Of a stretch of 40,653 bases of DNA, positions 1 through 8,437 are shown in pieces. A model generated the notes under the pieces. That model worked only from the letters and a program-made list of their open reading frames with translations, ran no database searches and was not told the origin of the DNA. Source of the DNA: an uncultured Chloracidobacterium sp. (GTDB lineage Bacteria; Acidobacteriota; Blastocatellia; Chloracidobacteriales; Chloracidobacteriaceae). Both the position numbers and the translations under genes were made by a program. The stretch lies in assembly GCA_937966115.1 (NCBI GenBank), contig CALCKX010000017.1, positions 1-40,653 on the forward strand, given 5' to 3'. Position 1 is the first letter of the stretch, and the number at the start of each line of letters is the position of its first letter.

Positions 1-1
1 G

Positions 2-502
2 CTGCCGAAACGGGTTGACCAATACCCCGAACTCAAGGATTTCTACAACCAGTATGACGAGCTGGACGTTACCGATGCCGACCGCGAGGCGTACCGGAAG
101 TTTCTGGAAACGCTGACCGACCGCGAGAAGGAAATCCTGAATGCCGGGCTGAATTTCTACTTTGTGGACTTCAAGAATATCGGCGGGTTGGTCATGCCGA
201 TCATTCTAGAAATCGCCTACGCGGACGGCACGAAGGAAGAGATGCGCTTTCCGGCCGAAATCTGGCGGCTCAACAACTTTGAAGTCTCAAAGCTCATTGT
301 GACGCCAAAGGAGATTGCGAGCGTCACGCTCGATCCGCGGCTTGAAACCGCTGATGCCGACTTGACGAACAACTTTTTCCCGCGCCGCCCGGTCAAGTCG
401 CGGTTTCAGACGTTCAAGGAGCAGCGGCAGGGGCCGCCCAATCCGATGCAACTCGAGCGCAAGCGGCAATCGCTGCCGCAGAGCGATAACCCGCGCCGGT
501 AG
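2..502 (+). CDS. M1-family metallopeptidase, C-terminal end (5' truncated by window)
   Basis: The reading frame is open from base 2 to the TAG at 500-502, so about 166 codons of the 3' end of a larger gene are visible. The last 80 residues carry the LDPRLETADADLTNN stretch followed by FPRR, a C-terminal pattern I know from M1 (gluzincin) aminopeptidase-like proteins of Acidobacteriota and Bacteroidetes. There a beta-sandwich domain ends with a D-P-x-x-x-x-x-D-A-D segment. The zinc-binding HEXXH motif would lie upstream, outside the window, so catalytic competence cannot be judged. The gene is convergent with the TonB-like gene; a GC-rich inverted repeat lies between them. An internal ATG at 164 is in frame but is not a credible start, because similar coding sequence continues upstream of it. 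Family assignment rests on the C-terminus only. Confidence 0.75.
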   Translation: MPKRVDQYPELKDFYNQYDELDVTDADREAYRKFLETLTDREKEILNAGLNFYFVDFKNIGGLVMPIILEIAYADGTKEEMRFPAEIWRLNNFEVSKLIVTPKEIASVTLDPRLETADADLTNNFFPRRPVKSRFQTFKEQRQGPPNPMQLERKRQSLPQSDNPRR

Positions 503-571
503 CATAGGTCCGCGCGTCCTGGTCGGGCGCTTTCCGCTAGGCTATTGGCGGCTCAGGGGCGCGAAACCCTC

Positions 572-599
572 CCGCCCGGCTTCGGCTCGCCCTGGGCGG
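572..599. terminator. GC-rich inverted repeat between convergent genes, possible terminator
   Basis: CCGCCCGG at 572-579 pairs with CTGGGCGG at 592-599 (8 bp, one G-U) around a 12-base loop. It lies between two convergent genes, where a shared terminator is expected. There is no T tract on either side, so it is not a textbook intrinsic terminator. Confidence 0.3.
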
Positions 600-620
600 A
601 CCGCCGTCCCCGGCCAAGCC

Positions 621-1709
621 CTACCCTTTCTTGAAGTTTTGCTTGAGCAGGGCATTGAGCTGGCTGCGGGTCATCTGCACGGTCGCCGCCAGGCGCTTGC
701 CGTCGGCTTTGATGCTGGCGTTGTTCAAGAACGCCGCCGTATCCGGTCGGCGGGGAATGAGCGCGAGCCCGCCGCCAATCAGGTTTTGCAGGGCGGCGGC
801 TTCAAGGGGCGAGCTGGCGAAGCCGCCGATGCGCAGCGTCATAAACTGCGGGCCGACATCGAGCGTCAGGGTGGTTGAAGTCAGAATGTGCAGCGGCCCG
901 AGGGCTTGCGAGGCGCTGACCGCGCGGGCAATGTTGAGCGCCGCTTCATCCACGGCGTCAATGCCGGATGACTTCACAATGCGAATGCCGGACAGCCGCC
1001 CGCTCGGCTCGACGCGAAAGGACAGCGTGATGACAAAGGTTTCCTGCTCGATATCCAGCGCGCCCGACTCGCTCAGGTTGTACAGCTTGGTGACAACCGC
1101 CTTGATGGGGCCGATATCCACCTTGCCAAACCCAAGCGGGCGATTGGGGGCCGCGGGATCCGGCTCATCCGCCGGCGCGGCGCGGATGTCTCGCGCCCGC
1201 TCTGGCGCTTCGTTGTCTCGCTCGCGCTGGCGGCGCTCGGCTTCGGCGCGGCGGCGGGCTTCTTCTTCCGCGCGCCGGCGCCGGCGGGCTTCTTCCGCGG
1301 CGGCGCGGCGGGCGGCGGACTGCTCCGCCGCGCCGCTGGCATCGCTGGGGGCGACCAGCCCCTCCGGGTTTGGGAGCGGCTTGTAGCGGGGGTCGGCGAG
1401 CGTCACCCAATCCACGTTGTATTCATTCTCGACGACATCCACTTCAAACGGCGCGATGAACGTCCGGTAGAGCTGATACCCCAGGAACGGCAGGTGCAGC
1501 GCCAGCGCCACGGCCAGCCCGAGCGCGAGACCCTGCCGAATCCAAAAGGGCGACGGCCCTTCAAAGCCGAGCGTGCGCGGCGCGGCGTAAATGAAGCCGC
1601 GCAGGATGTAGGCGCGCGGGTCAGGGGCTTCGGCGGCTTGGTCAGTCGTGGCTTTGGGCGCTCGTTCGTCGGGCATGGGGCGGTTGGACGCGCTTCCGGC
1701 GCGGATCAA
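621..1709 (-). CDS. TonB-like energy-transducing protein
   Basis: A 362-residue protein with the architecture of TonB/TolA-type periplasmic spanners. It has a cytoplasmic N-terminus, one membrane helix at about 57-80, a highly charged Arg/Glu/Ala-rich segment at about 128-178, and a C-terminal domain at about 205-290. That domain includes VEPSGRLSGIRIVKSSGID and DEAALNIARAVS, typical of the TonB C-terminal fold, where D-x-A-A-L is conserved. About 70 residues follow that domain and are not part of a standard TonB; I do not recognise them. Such proteins couple the proton-motive force to outer-membrane transporters. No ExbB/ExbD lies in the window. The ATG at 1709 gives the longest form; an in-frame ATG at 1676 would remove 11 residues without touching a domain. 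It is divergent from the UbiB-like gene. Confidence 0.75.
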   Translation of the reverse strand: MIRAGSASNRPMPDERAPKATTDQAAEAPDPRAYILRGFIYAAPRTLGFEGPSPFWIRQGLALGLAVALALHLPFLGYQLYRTFIAPFEVDVVENEYNVDWVTLADPRYKPLPNPEGLVAPSDASGAAEQSAARRAAAEEARRRRRAEEEARRRAEAERRQRERDNEAPERARDIRAAPADEPDPAAPNRPLGFGKVDIGPIKAVVTKLYNLSESGALDIEQETFVITLSFRVEPSGRLSGIRIVKSSGIDAVDEAALNIARAVSASQALGPLHILTSTTLTLDVGPQFMTLRIGGFASSPLEAAALQNLIGGGLALIPRRPDTAAFLNNASIKADGKRLAATVQMTRSQLNALLKQNFKKG

Positions 1710-1797
1710 GACGCTTCATCGTGGAGAAAAGTTGCGCCGGTTGCAAGGAGCCGCGCTCGTCGTCGGGCGAGCGCCGAGCCGCTCATTCGCGGTTGGC

Positions 1798-1826
1798 TTG
1801 TCACGCTTCGCCCGCTTTCGTACTAT
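1798..1826 (+). promoter_or_regulatory. Predicted sigma-70 promoter of the aarF/ubiB-like gene
   Basis: A -35 box TTGTCA (1798-1803), a 17-bp spacer and a -10 box TACTAT (1821-1826) give five of six matches to each consensus box. Predicted transcription starts near 1833, about 50 bases before the first possible start codon of the downstream gene. Confidence 0.55.
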
Positions 1827-1884
1827 CCGAGCGCCAGCGGCTTTGAGAAGTCTGCGTCAATCGCGCATTCGACTGTAATGTCAT

Positions 1885-3405
1885 TTGCCTCTGACCAAAG
1901 GATCGACTATCCGCTCTGCCATTTTGCCCGACGTGACGCTTCAGGAGTCCATAACAAACGCGGCGCCGCCCGACTTCGCTGCCGGGTCGCTCAGCCAATC
2001 GGTGACTGGGCGTTATCAGGTCGCTCGCCGAGCGGCGCAAGTGGTTGGCGCGGCGACGCCGTTGCTCCTGGGGTATTGGCGGGATGAGCAGCGGTTTTTC
2101 TTCTTTGGCGGCGCGCGGCGCGTGACCGACGCGACGCATGCGGATCGCGCGCGGCGCCTCCGGTCGGAAATCGAGCGCTTGGGCGTTGGCTTTATCAAAG
2201 TGGGGCAGGTGGTCAGCACGCGCGGCGACCTCTTGCCGAAACCTTACCTTGACCAACTGCGTCAGCTTCAGGACAGCCTTACGCCGTTGACCTTCGACGA
2301 GGTGCGGGCGGCCCTGGAAGCGACTTACGGCTGCTCGTTGGAAGATGTGTTCGAGGACTTCGAGCCGACGCCCCTGGCCACCGCCAGCATTGGGCAGGTG
2401 CATCGCGCGCGGTATGCGGGACAGCCGGTCGTCGTCAAGCTCATCCGTCCCGGCATCGAGCATCAGTTGGCCACGGACTTTCGGATTGTGAGCGCGCTTC
2501 TGCGCTTCCTCGATCAGCAGCTCGTGCGCTTTCGACAGGAAAACTCCGATGTGCATGTGCTGACGCGGCTGTTCTCGCAGATTGTGACCGAAGTCAACGC
2601 TGGCCTGCGCGAGGAAATGGATTTCGTGTTTGAGCGCGCCAACGCCGAGCGATTGGGCGCGCTGCTGGCGGATAACCCGCTGGTTGTCGTGCCCAAGGTC
2701 ATTGGCGAGCTGTGCCGACCGAACGCGCTCGCGCTGGAGTACCGACCCGGCATCAAGATCAGCGATGGAGACGCGCTGCGCGCCGCGGGCTTTGAGCCGC
2801 TGCGGATCGTCGAGCGGCTAGTGGAAGTGTATCTGGAGATGATTTTGGTGCATGGCGTTTATCACGCCGACCCGCATCCGGGGAATGTCGCCGTGGACGA
2901 GCGCGGACGCATCATTTTGTATGACTTTGGCATCGTGCGGACGCTTTCGGCGCGCCTTCGGGATAGCTTGCTCAAAATGACGCTGGATGGGCTGCGCGGC
3001 GATGTGCCGGCAATCGTGGACGAGCTTTACCGGATGGGCGTGGTTGATCCGGCGGCGGACCGGTCCATCGCGCTGCAGGTCGGCGAGCGGTTTCGGGAGC
3101 TTTATCTGCGGGATATGCCGACGGCGGAACGCATTGAAGGGGTCGGGCGCTACATGCGCGATGCGTTCGGCTATGTTCCGCTGCGGATGCCGAAGGAAAT
3201 GGTGTATGTCTTTCGCGTCGTTTCCATGCTGGAAGGCTTGGGAACCTGCTTCAAGCCTGGATGGAACATCATGGCGGACGCTTCGCCCGCAGTTCAGCGG
3301 GGCATTCGTAAAATGATGATGGCAAATGAAACAGTCAAGTGGCCGGAACTGCTTGCCCAATGGGTCGGGCGGTGGATTCGGACGCTCTTTGCACGCCCGG
3401 CCTGA
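1885..3405 (+). CDS. ubiB: UbiB/AarF/ABC1-type atypical kinase-like protein
   Basis: Up to 506 residues. The UbiB family signatures are in order: the KxGQ motif (KVGQ, about 105-108) that covers the active site, the Ala-rich loop ATASIGQV (about 165-172) replacing the usual Gly-rich loop, the lysine of VVVK (185), the catalytic HADPHPGN (about 327-334) and the metal-binding YDFG (346-349). These proteins are ATPases of the protein-kinase-like fold that support prenylquinone lipid metabolism. If the host is an acidobacterium it probably uses menaquinone rather than ubiquinone, so the role may be broader lipid or quinone handling. The usual C-terminal pair of membrane helices is not evident. 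The start is uncertain: the frame begins with TTG at 1885, and an in-frame GTG at 1933 is a good alternative. A strong promoter-like sequence lies at 1798-1826. Confidence 0.9.
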   Translation: MPLTKGSTIRSAILPDVTLQESITNAAPPDFAAGSLSQSVTGRYQVARRAAQVVGAATPLLLGYWRDEQRFFFFGGARRVTDATHADRARRLRSEIERLGVGFIKVGQVVSTRGDLLPKPYLDQLRQLQDSLTPLTFDEVRAALEATYGCSLEDVFEDFEPTPLATASIGQVHRARYAGQPVVVKLIRPGIEHQLATDFRIVSALLRFLDQQLVRFRQENSDVHVLTRLFSQIVTEVNAGLREEMDFVFERANAERLGALLADNPLVVVPKVIGELCRPNALALEYRPGIKISDGDALRAAGFEPLRIVERLVEVYLEMILVHGVYHADPHPGNVAVDERGRIILYDFGIVRTLSARLRDSLLKMTLDGLRGDVPAIVDELYRMGVVDPAADRSIALQVGERFRELYLRDMPTAERIEGVGRYMRDAFGYVPLRMPKEMVYVFRVVSMLEGLGTCFKPGWNIMADASPAVQRGIRKMMMANETVKWPELLAQWVGRWIRTLFARPA

Positions 3406-3448
3406 GCGCCCCTGGCGCTGATCGGCGGCGGTGAGGAGGATTTTTCTT

Positions 3449-4711
3449 ATGCGGCACCATGCACGGCGGCTTTTGTATGGCGGCGCGCGGCTCGCGAGCC
3501 TTTCGCTCTGCCTGGGTTTGCTAGGGTCTATCGCTTGGGCGCAGAACGGAGCGATTCGCGGCACGGTCTTTTACCAAGCGTCGCCCGACGCCAAGCCGGA
3601 GCCGCGGCCTGGCGTTGAAATCATCATCCTGCGCCAGGACATCAAAGGCCGGCTGACGACGAAGACGGACAAGAAGGGCGGCTATTTTTACACGGTGCAG
3701 GCCTTTGGGACCTATGTCGTGGTCGCTCACGGGCCGGGGCTGAAGTATCAAGTCAAGCCGCCGGCGCGCATCGTCAGCGCCGAGCCGGTGACGATTGACA
3801 TCACCGTCACGCCGGGCGACGGGACCTTGCCGCCGGATGCCCAGCTACTCGCCGAGGCCAAGGAGGGCGGCACGCCTGAAGCGCCGGCCGCGCCGCCGGA
3901 AATGACGGCGGAGGAAAAGGAAGCCGAGACCAAGCTCAAGGCTGAGCGCGAGCGCATTGAAAAGGAAAACGAGCGCGCCCGCAACATCAACGACAAGCTC
4001 CGAGTCCTCATGGAGGCTGGGAACGCCGCCTTCAATCGCAAGGATTTCGAAACCGCAGCCAATGAGTATCGGAAGGCTTTGGAGCTCGATGAGAATCAGC
4101 CCGGCTTTCTTGGCAACCTCGCTTCAGCGACGCTCGAGATTGCGGTCAGGCGCTACAACGCCAAGCAGCGCGACGAAGCGAAACAAGCCTTCCGGGAGTC
4201 TGGCGATGCCGCCGCCCGCGCCGTGGCGCTCAATGACGCGCAGCCGGCTGAGAAGCGCGATCCAGTTTATCGCAGCAAGGCGGCTGAAGCCTACCGCTTC
4301 CTGGCGGAACTCTACGCTGATACGGAAGCCGGCGAAAAAGCCGGGCGGCTCTACAGCGAGCTTGCCGACATCCAAACCGACCAGAAGAAGCGTCAGGAGA
4401 TGAAGGTGCGGGCGGGCGATTCCTATCGGTTCGCCGGGAAGTTCAAGCAAGCCGATGAGTTTTACCGCGCCGTCCTCCAGGAAGACGCCAACAATATTCT
4501 GGCGATGAATGGTCTGGCGTTGTCGCTGTTGTCGGCGGACCCGGAACTCCTCGACCCAAATAAGGCCGGCGAAGCAGTTGCCCTATTTGAAATGGTGGCT
4601 GCCAAGGCGCCGGACGCTAACCTGAGGCAAGCCGCTCAGAATAATGCCGAATACATTCGGACGACGGCAAAGGAGATCGTCCGGCCCAAGCCGGCGCGGA
4701 AGAAAAACTAA
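3449..4711 (+). CDS. Secreted TPR protein with N-terminal carboxypeptidase-regulatory-like domain
   Basis: About 420 residues. I start it at the ATG at 3449 because a perfect AGGAGG (3434-3439) sits nine bases upstream; the in-frame GTG at 3431 lies before that site. The N-terminus is a signal peptide ending near AWAQ. A beta-sandwich of the carboxypeptidase-regulatory/CNA-B type follows (GAIRGTVFYQ, KGGYFYTVQAFGTYVVVAHG), as often seen in exported acidobacterial proteins. An Ala/Pro/Glu-rich segment and a charged helix (about 155-190) lead into TPR-like repeats (AGNAAFNRKDFETAANEYRK and further copies) to about 400. The protein is probably periplasmic and a scaffold; its partner is unknown. 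It lies 43 bp after the UbiB-like gene and may be co-transcribed with it. Confidence 0.85.
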   Translation: MRHHARRLLYGGARLASLSLCLGLLGSIAWAQNGAIRGTVFYQASPDAKPEPRPGVEIIILRQDIKGRLTTKTDKKGGYFYTVQAFGTYVVVAHGPGLKYQVKPPARIVSAEPVTIDITVTPGDGTLPPDAQLLAEAKEGGTPEAPAAPPEMTAEEKEAETKLKAERERIEKENERARNINDKLRVLMEAGNAAFNRKDFETAANEYRKALELDENQPGFLGNLASATLEIAVRRYNAKQRDEAKQAFRESGDAAARAVALNDAQPAEKRDPVYRSKAAEAYRFLAELYADTEAGEKAGRLYSELADIQTDQKKRQEMKVRAGDSYRFAGKFKQADEFYRAVLQEDANNILAMNGLALSLLSADPELLDPNKAGEAVALFEMVAAKAPDANLRQAAQNNAEYIRTTAKEIVRPKPARKKN

Positions 4712-4785
4712 CGGCGCGCAATAAAAACCCAATGCTAAAGGGGCGCGCCGCCTGAGTCGCGCCTCGCCCTAGGACTAAGATATCT

Positions 4786-6009
4786 ATGGCTATTGCTCCT
4801 CGTCGTCATTCAGTCCCGGTCAATGTCGGCGGCGTCGTCATTGGCGGCGGCGCGCCGGTGGTCGTGCAGTCCATGACCAATACCGACACGGCCGATGTCG
4901 CTGCTACCGTTGAGCAAGTTGCCGCGCTGCATGCGGCTGGCTCGGAAATCGTCCGCATCACCGTCAACGACCGAAACGCGGCGGCCGCCGTGCCGGATAT
5001 CGTCTCGGGCCTGCGCGCCCGCGGCGCGGATGTTCCGCTGGTCGGCGATTTTCATTACAACGGTCATACGCTGTTGCGCGACTTTCCCGAAACGGCGCGG
5101 CTGCTGGCCAAGTATCGCATCAATCCTGGCAACGTCGGCTTTGGCAAAAAGCACGACGAGAACTTTAGGGCCATTGTCGAGCTGGCCATTCGGTATGAGA
5201 AGCCGGTTCGCATCGGCGTCAACTGGGGATCGCTCGACCAGGCGATGCTGGCCCGGATGATGGATGAAAACGCGCGGCGCGATCCGCCGCTTTCAGCCCG
5301 CGAGGTCATGCTGGAAGCCATGTGCGCCAGCGCGCTGGAATCGGCGCAGATGGCGGAAGAGCTTGGGCTGCCGCGCAATTGCATTGTCATCAGCGCGAAA
5401 ATCTCGGAAGTGCAGGATTTGGTCGAAGTCTATCGGGCGCTCGCCGTCCGGTGCGACTATCCGCTCCACGTGGGCTTGACCGAAGCCGGGATGGGTTCAA
5501 AGGGCATCGTCGCCAGCGCCATTGGCATCGGGCTGCTTTTGCAGGATGGCATCGGCGATACGATTCGCGTCTCGCTGACCCCAACGCCCGGCGGCGACCG
5601 CGCCGAGGAGGTGCGCGTGGCGCAGACAATCCTGCAAACCATGGGAATTCGCAGCTTCACGCCCCTGGTGACGGCCTGCCCGGGCTGCGGGCGCACGACG
5701 AGCACGCTGTTTCAGGAAATGGCCCAGGATATCCAGACGTACCTGCGCGAGCAGATGCCCGTATGGAAGCCGCGCTATCCGGGCGTGGAGACGCTCAAGG
5801 TGGCCGTTATGGGCTGTATCGTCAACGGACCGGGCGAGTCCAAGCACGCCGACCTTGGCATCTCGCTCCCCGGCACGGGCGAGGATCCCAAAGCGCCAGT
5901 CTTCATGGATGGCGTGAAAGTCGCCACCCTGGAAGGCGACCAGATTGTGCCGGCGTTCATCGAGATGCTGAACGGTTACGTCGAGCGGCGGTTTGGGGCG
6001 TCAAGCTGA
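4786..6009 (+). CDS. ispG: 4-hydroxy-3-methylbut-2-enyl diphosphate synthase (IspG/GcpE)
   Basis: A 407-residue full-length enzyme of the MEP isoprenoid pathway. It converts 2-C-methyl-D-erythritol 2,4-cyclodiphosphate to HMBPP with a [4Fe-4S] cluster. The N-terminal TIM barrel starts with [14 protein letters not shown]; the C-terminal cluster domain has ACPGCGR (C298, C301), GCIVNGPGE (C344) and E351, the three cysteines and one glutamate known to ligate the cluster. The two-domain length is the ordinary bacterial form, without the insert of plant-type enzymes. In a phototroph this pathway would feed carotenoids, quinone tails and bacteriochlorophyll alcohols. The ribosome site is weak. The stretch between the TPR gene and ispG holds a GGCGCGC/GCGCGCC inverted repeat with a 22-base loop but no clear promoter. 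Confidence 0.97.
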   Translation: MAIAPRRHSVPVNVGGVVIGGGAPVVVQSMTNTDTADVAATVEQVAALHAAGSEIVRITVNDRNAAAAVPDIVSGLRARGADVPLVGDFHYNGHTLLRDFPETARLLAKYRINPGNVGFGKKHDENFRAIVELAIRYEKPVRIGVNWGSLDQAMLARMMDENARRDPPLSAREVMLEAMCASALESAQMAEELGLPRNCIVISAKISEVQDLVEVYRALAVRCDYPLHVGLTEAGMGSKGIVASAIGIGLLLQDGIGDTIRVSLTPTPGGDRAEEVRVAQTILQTMGIRSFTPLVTACPGCGRTTSTLFQEMAQDIQTYLREQMPVWKPRYPGVETLKVAVMGCIVNGPGESKHADLGISLPGTGEDPKAPVFMDGVKVATLEGDQIVPAFIEMLNGYVERRFGASS

Positions 6010-6144
6010 TTGCTTGCCACCCGACCTAGCGAAAGTCGCCCTGACTTTTCAGGCCCCGAGCGGAATGCTTTTTTCGAGAAGGAAGGCTCCAGAGGGGAGT
6101 CTGCTCAAGCTTCTGGCCAGTCTCCTGCCCAGCGAGGAGCGCCG

Positions 6145-6996
6145 ATGATTCGGAGCCCGCTTCGCTATCCGGGCGGGAAATCGCGCGGAATAAAAAGCCT
6201 GATTCGCTTTATTCCTCCAGCTTTCAGCGAATACCGCGAGCCATTCATCGGCGGCGGCTCCTTTTTTGTTTATCTGCGACAGCTATATCCAGACCTGAGG
6301 ATGTGGATTAACGACCTCAATCCTGAGCTCTTTTGCTTCTGGAAGTGCGCGCAGGAAGATGCCGTCAAATTGATGCGCGAAATCCTGAAGCTAAAGTTAG
6401 AGAGAGTGGACGGCAGAGGGCTTTTTTATGAACTGCTCCAAATGGAAACGTCAAAGATGAGCCAGTTTGAGCGGGCGGTGCGGTTTTTCGTTCTCAATCG
6501 GATAACCTTCTCCGGCGTGGTCGAGGCCGGCGGCTACTCCGAAGGGGCTTTTATCGGAAGATTTACAAAGTCATCAATCGAGCGGATCGCTCCATTGGGG
6601 GAAATCCTGGACGGCGTTGAAATTACCAACTTGGACTACAAGAGCTTGCTGATGGATGGAGATGGGCGAGTTTTTACTTTTCTCGATCCTCCGTATCGCT
6701 CGGCGAAAAAATTATATGGCAAGCATGGCAGGCTTCACGAAGTTTTCGATCACGTCGAGTTTTCAGAAAGAATGAGGGAGTGCAGACATCGCTGGCTGAT
6801 CACTTACGATGACTCTCCTGAAATTCGAGAGAGCTTTCGCTTCGCGAATCTTTATTGTTGGAAGCTTCAGTATGGGATGAACAACTACAAGCGGGGCAAG
6901 GCTGAAAAAGGCTCTGAATTATTCATCTCCAGCCATCCGCTGCCAATGGGCGAGCAAGCCGGCGGCGCGGATGATCCGATCCAGCGCGCATTTTAG
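6145..6996 (+). CDS. D12-class N6-adenine DNA methyltransferase, orphan
   Basis: A 283-residue Dam-like enzyme that transfers methyl from S-adenosylmethionine to adenine N6. Motifs in order are LRYPGGKS (about 6-13), EPFIGGGSFF (32-41, the cofactor site), IND (55-57) and the catalytic DPPY (181-184). The ATG at 6145 is chosen because GAGGAG (6134-6139) precedes it at normal spacing and because homology begins at MIRSPLRYPGG; the frame is open 45 codons further up but is unlike coding sequence. Base composition is visibly lower in GC than on either side, with TTA, AGA and ATA codons that neighbours avoid, which suggests horizontal acquisition. No restriction endonuclease or specificity subunit is adjacent, so it is a solitary methylase. 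The upstream gap holds a small hairpin (AAAGTC 6032-6037 with GACTTT 6043-6048). Confidence 0.9.
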   Translation: MIRSPLRYPGGKSRGIKSLIRFIPPAFSEYREPFIGGGSFFVYLRQLYPDLRMWINDLNPELFCFWKCAQEDAVKLMREILKLKLERVDGRGLFYELLQMETSKMSQFERAVRFFVLNRITFSGVVEAGGYSEGAFIGRFTKSSIERIAPLGEILDGVEITNLDYKSLLMDGDGRVFTFLDPPYRSAKKLYGKHGRLHEVFDHVEFSERMRECRHRWLITYDDSPEIRESFRFANLYCWKLQYGMNNYKRGKAEKGSELFISSHPLPMGEQAGGADDPIQRAF

Positions 6997-7063
6997 CGAC
7001 AGCCGGGCTGGCGAGGGCTGCGCGGCGGGCGCAGGCGCATCGCCGATGGGTCTGATTCAGGCG

Positions 7064-8422
7064 CTAAATGACTGATGCGTCGGCGCGGCTCAGCCGGTGA
7101 AAGCGCGCCAGAAACAGTCCGGCCGCCAGGGCGAGGCCCGCGACATAGCCCGTCCAAATGCCGGCCTCGCGCCAGCCGAGCGGAAATGCCAGCGCATAGC
7201 TCGTTGGCAGGGCTACCAGCAGGTAAGCGATGAACGCCAGCGCGGTTGGCGCGGCGGCGTCGGTTAGCGCGCGCAGGGCGGCGAGCATCACCACTTGCAA
7301 GCCGTCAACCAGCTGGAAGGCGGCCGCGAACAGCAGCAGCTTCGCCGCCAGGCCAATGACGGCCGAATCTCTGGTGTAGAGCCGCGGTAGCTCTGAGCGC
7401 AGCGCCAAAATCGCCAGGGCCGTCAAGCTCATATAAGCCAAGACAATGCGCGCTGCGGCAAATCCGGCCGCGCGCATCGCCGCTCGCTCGCCCGCGCCAA
7501 AGTAGTAGCTAACCCGGATGGTCGCCGCGGCGGCGATGCCGGACGCGCCCATGAAAGTCAGCGATGCAATGCCGATGGCAATTTGGTGAGCGGCCTGCTC
7601 GGTTTCGCCCAGCCATCCCATCATCAGCGCGCCGGCGGCAAAGGCGCTGACTTCGAGCGTGAACTGTCCGCCCAGCGGCAGGCCAAGCCTGAGGTAACGT
7701 TGCGCGACGGCGCGGCTCCAGGGCGCGGCTCGCAGCGCCGAGCGGTAGGGCGCGAAGAGCCGCAGCTTGATGAAAAAGATCGCGAAGGCGACCGGCAGGG
7801 CGAGCCTGACGAGGAGCGTCGCCAGCCCCGCGCCGGCGAGTCCAAGGCGGGGAAAGCCCCAGTGACCGAAGATCAGCGCGTAGTTCAGGATGACATTGAG
7901 CAGCGTTTCCAGGACCGTGATGGCGGCGGCAATCCGAGTGTTGCCAATGCCTTCGGTAAACTGCCGAAACGTCTGAAAGGCGATGACCGGCGCGAGGGAC
8001 GCGACCAGGAGCAAGTAGTAGGCGCCGGCTGCCGTCGCGACGGGCGGCGCTTGCCCCAGGCGGCCGAGCCAAGGATAAAGCGCCAACAGGGCGAGCGCGA
8101 CCAGCAACGCGACCGCCAGATTGACGGCTGCGCCATTTTTGAGCCATTGCGCCGCGCCGGCGACATCGTTGGCGCCGCGCGCCGCGCTGACCAACGGCGT
8201 CAGGGCGACGGTGAAGCCGACCGCGAACACCAGGCCCACGATGAAAACGCTCTGCGCGAACGACGAGGCGGCCAGGGCCGTCGTGTCATAATGGCCCAGC
8301 ATGATGCTGTCCGTCACCTGCACGACGAGGTGCCCCATCTGCGAGAGCATGATGGGGATGGCCAGCTTGATATGCGCCGCATAGTGGCCGGATGGGCGGC
8401 GCAGGGAAGCGTCTGCCGACAT
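7064..8422 (-). CDS. MATE-family multidrug/cation antiporter (NorM type)
   Basis: A 452-residue polytopic protein with about twelve hydrophobic helices in two homologous halves. The N-terminal segment (about 18-55: IKLAIPIMLSQMGHLVV, then DSIMLGHYDTTALAASS) is the MATE signature region, where Q and D line the cation path. MATE proteins exchange organic cations or toxic metabolites for sodium or protons. It starts 15 bp downstream of the PuhE-CobW gene on the same strand and is therefore very probably co-transcribed with it. The substrate cannot be read from sequence; the linkage raises the possibility of a pigment- or metal-related substrate, which is inference only. It is convergent with the methylase gene. 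Confidence 0.92.
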   Translation of the reverse strand: MSADASLRRPSGHYAAHIKLAIPIMLSQMGHLVVQVTDSIMLGHYDTTALAASSFAQSVFIVGLVFAVGFTVALTPLVSAARGANDVAGAAQWLKNGAAVNLAVALLVALALLALYPWLGRLGQAPPVATAAGAYYLLLVASLAPVIAFQTFRQFTEGIGNTRIAAAITVLETLLNVILNYALIFGHWGFPRLGLAGAGLATLLVRLALPVAFAIFFIKLRLFAPYRSALRAAPWSRAVAQRYLRLGLPLGGQFTLEVSAFAAGALMMGWLGETEQAAHQIAIGIASLTFMGASGIAAAATIRVSYYFGAGERAAMRAAGFAAARIVLAYMSLTALAILALRSELPRLYTRDSAVIGLAAKLLLFAAAFQLVDGLQVVMLAALRALTDAAAPTALAFIAYLLVALPTSYALAFPLGWREAGIWTGYVAGLALAAGLFLARFHRLSRADASVI

Positions 8423-8437
8423 CGCGTGACGCGCGCG

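Noticed and set aside
1494-2087. Plus-strand frame spanning the TonB-like gene start and the UbiB gene start
   Set aside because: It overlaps two supported genes and has no motif.
6010-6144. In-frame extension of the methylase to base 6010
   Set aside because: The added 45 residues have no similarity to the family, and a good ribosome site directly precedes the ATG at 6145.
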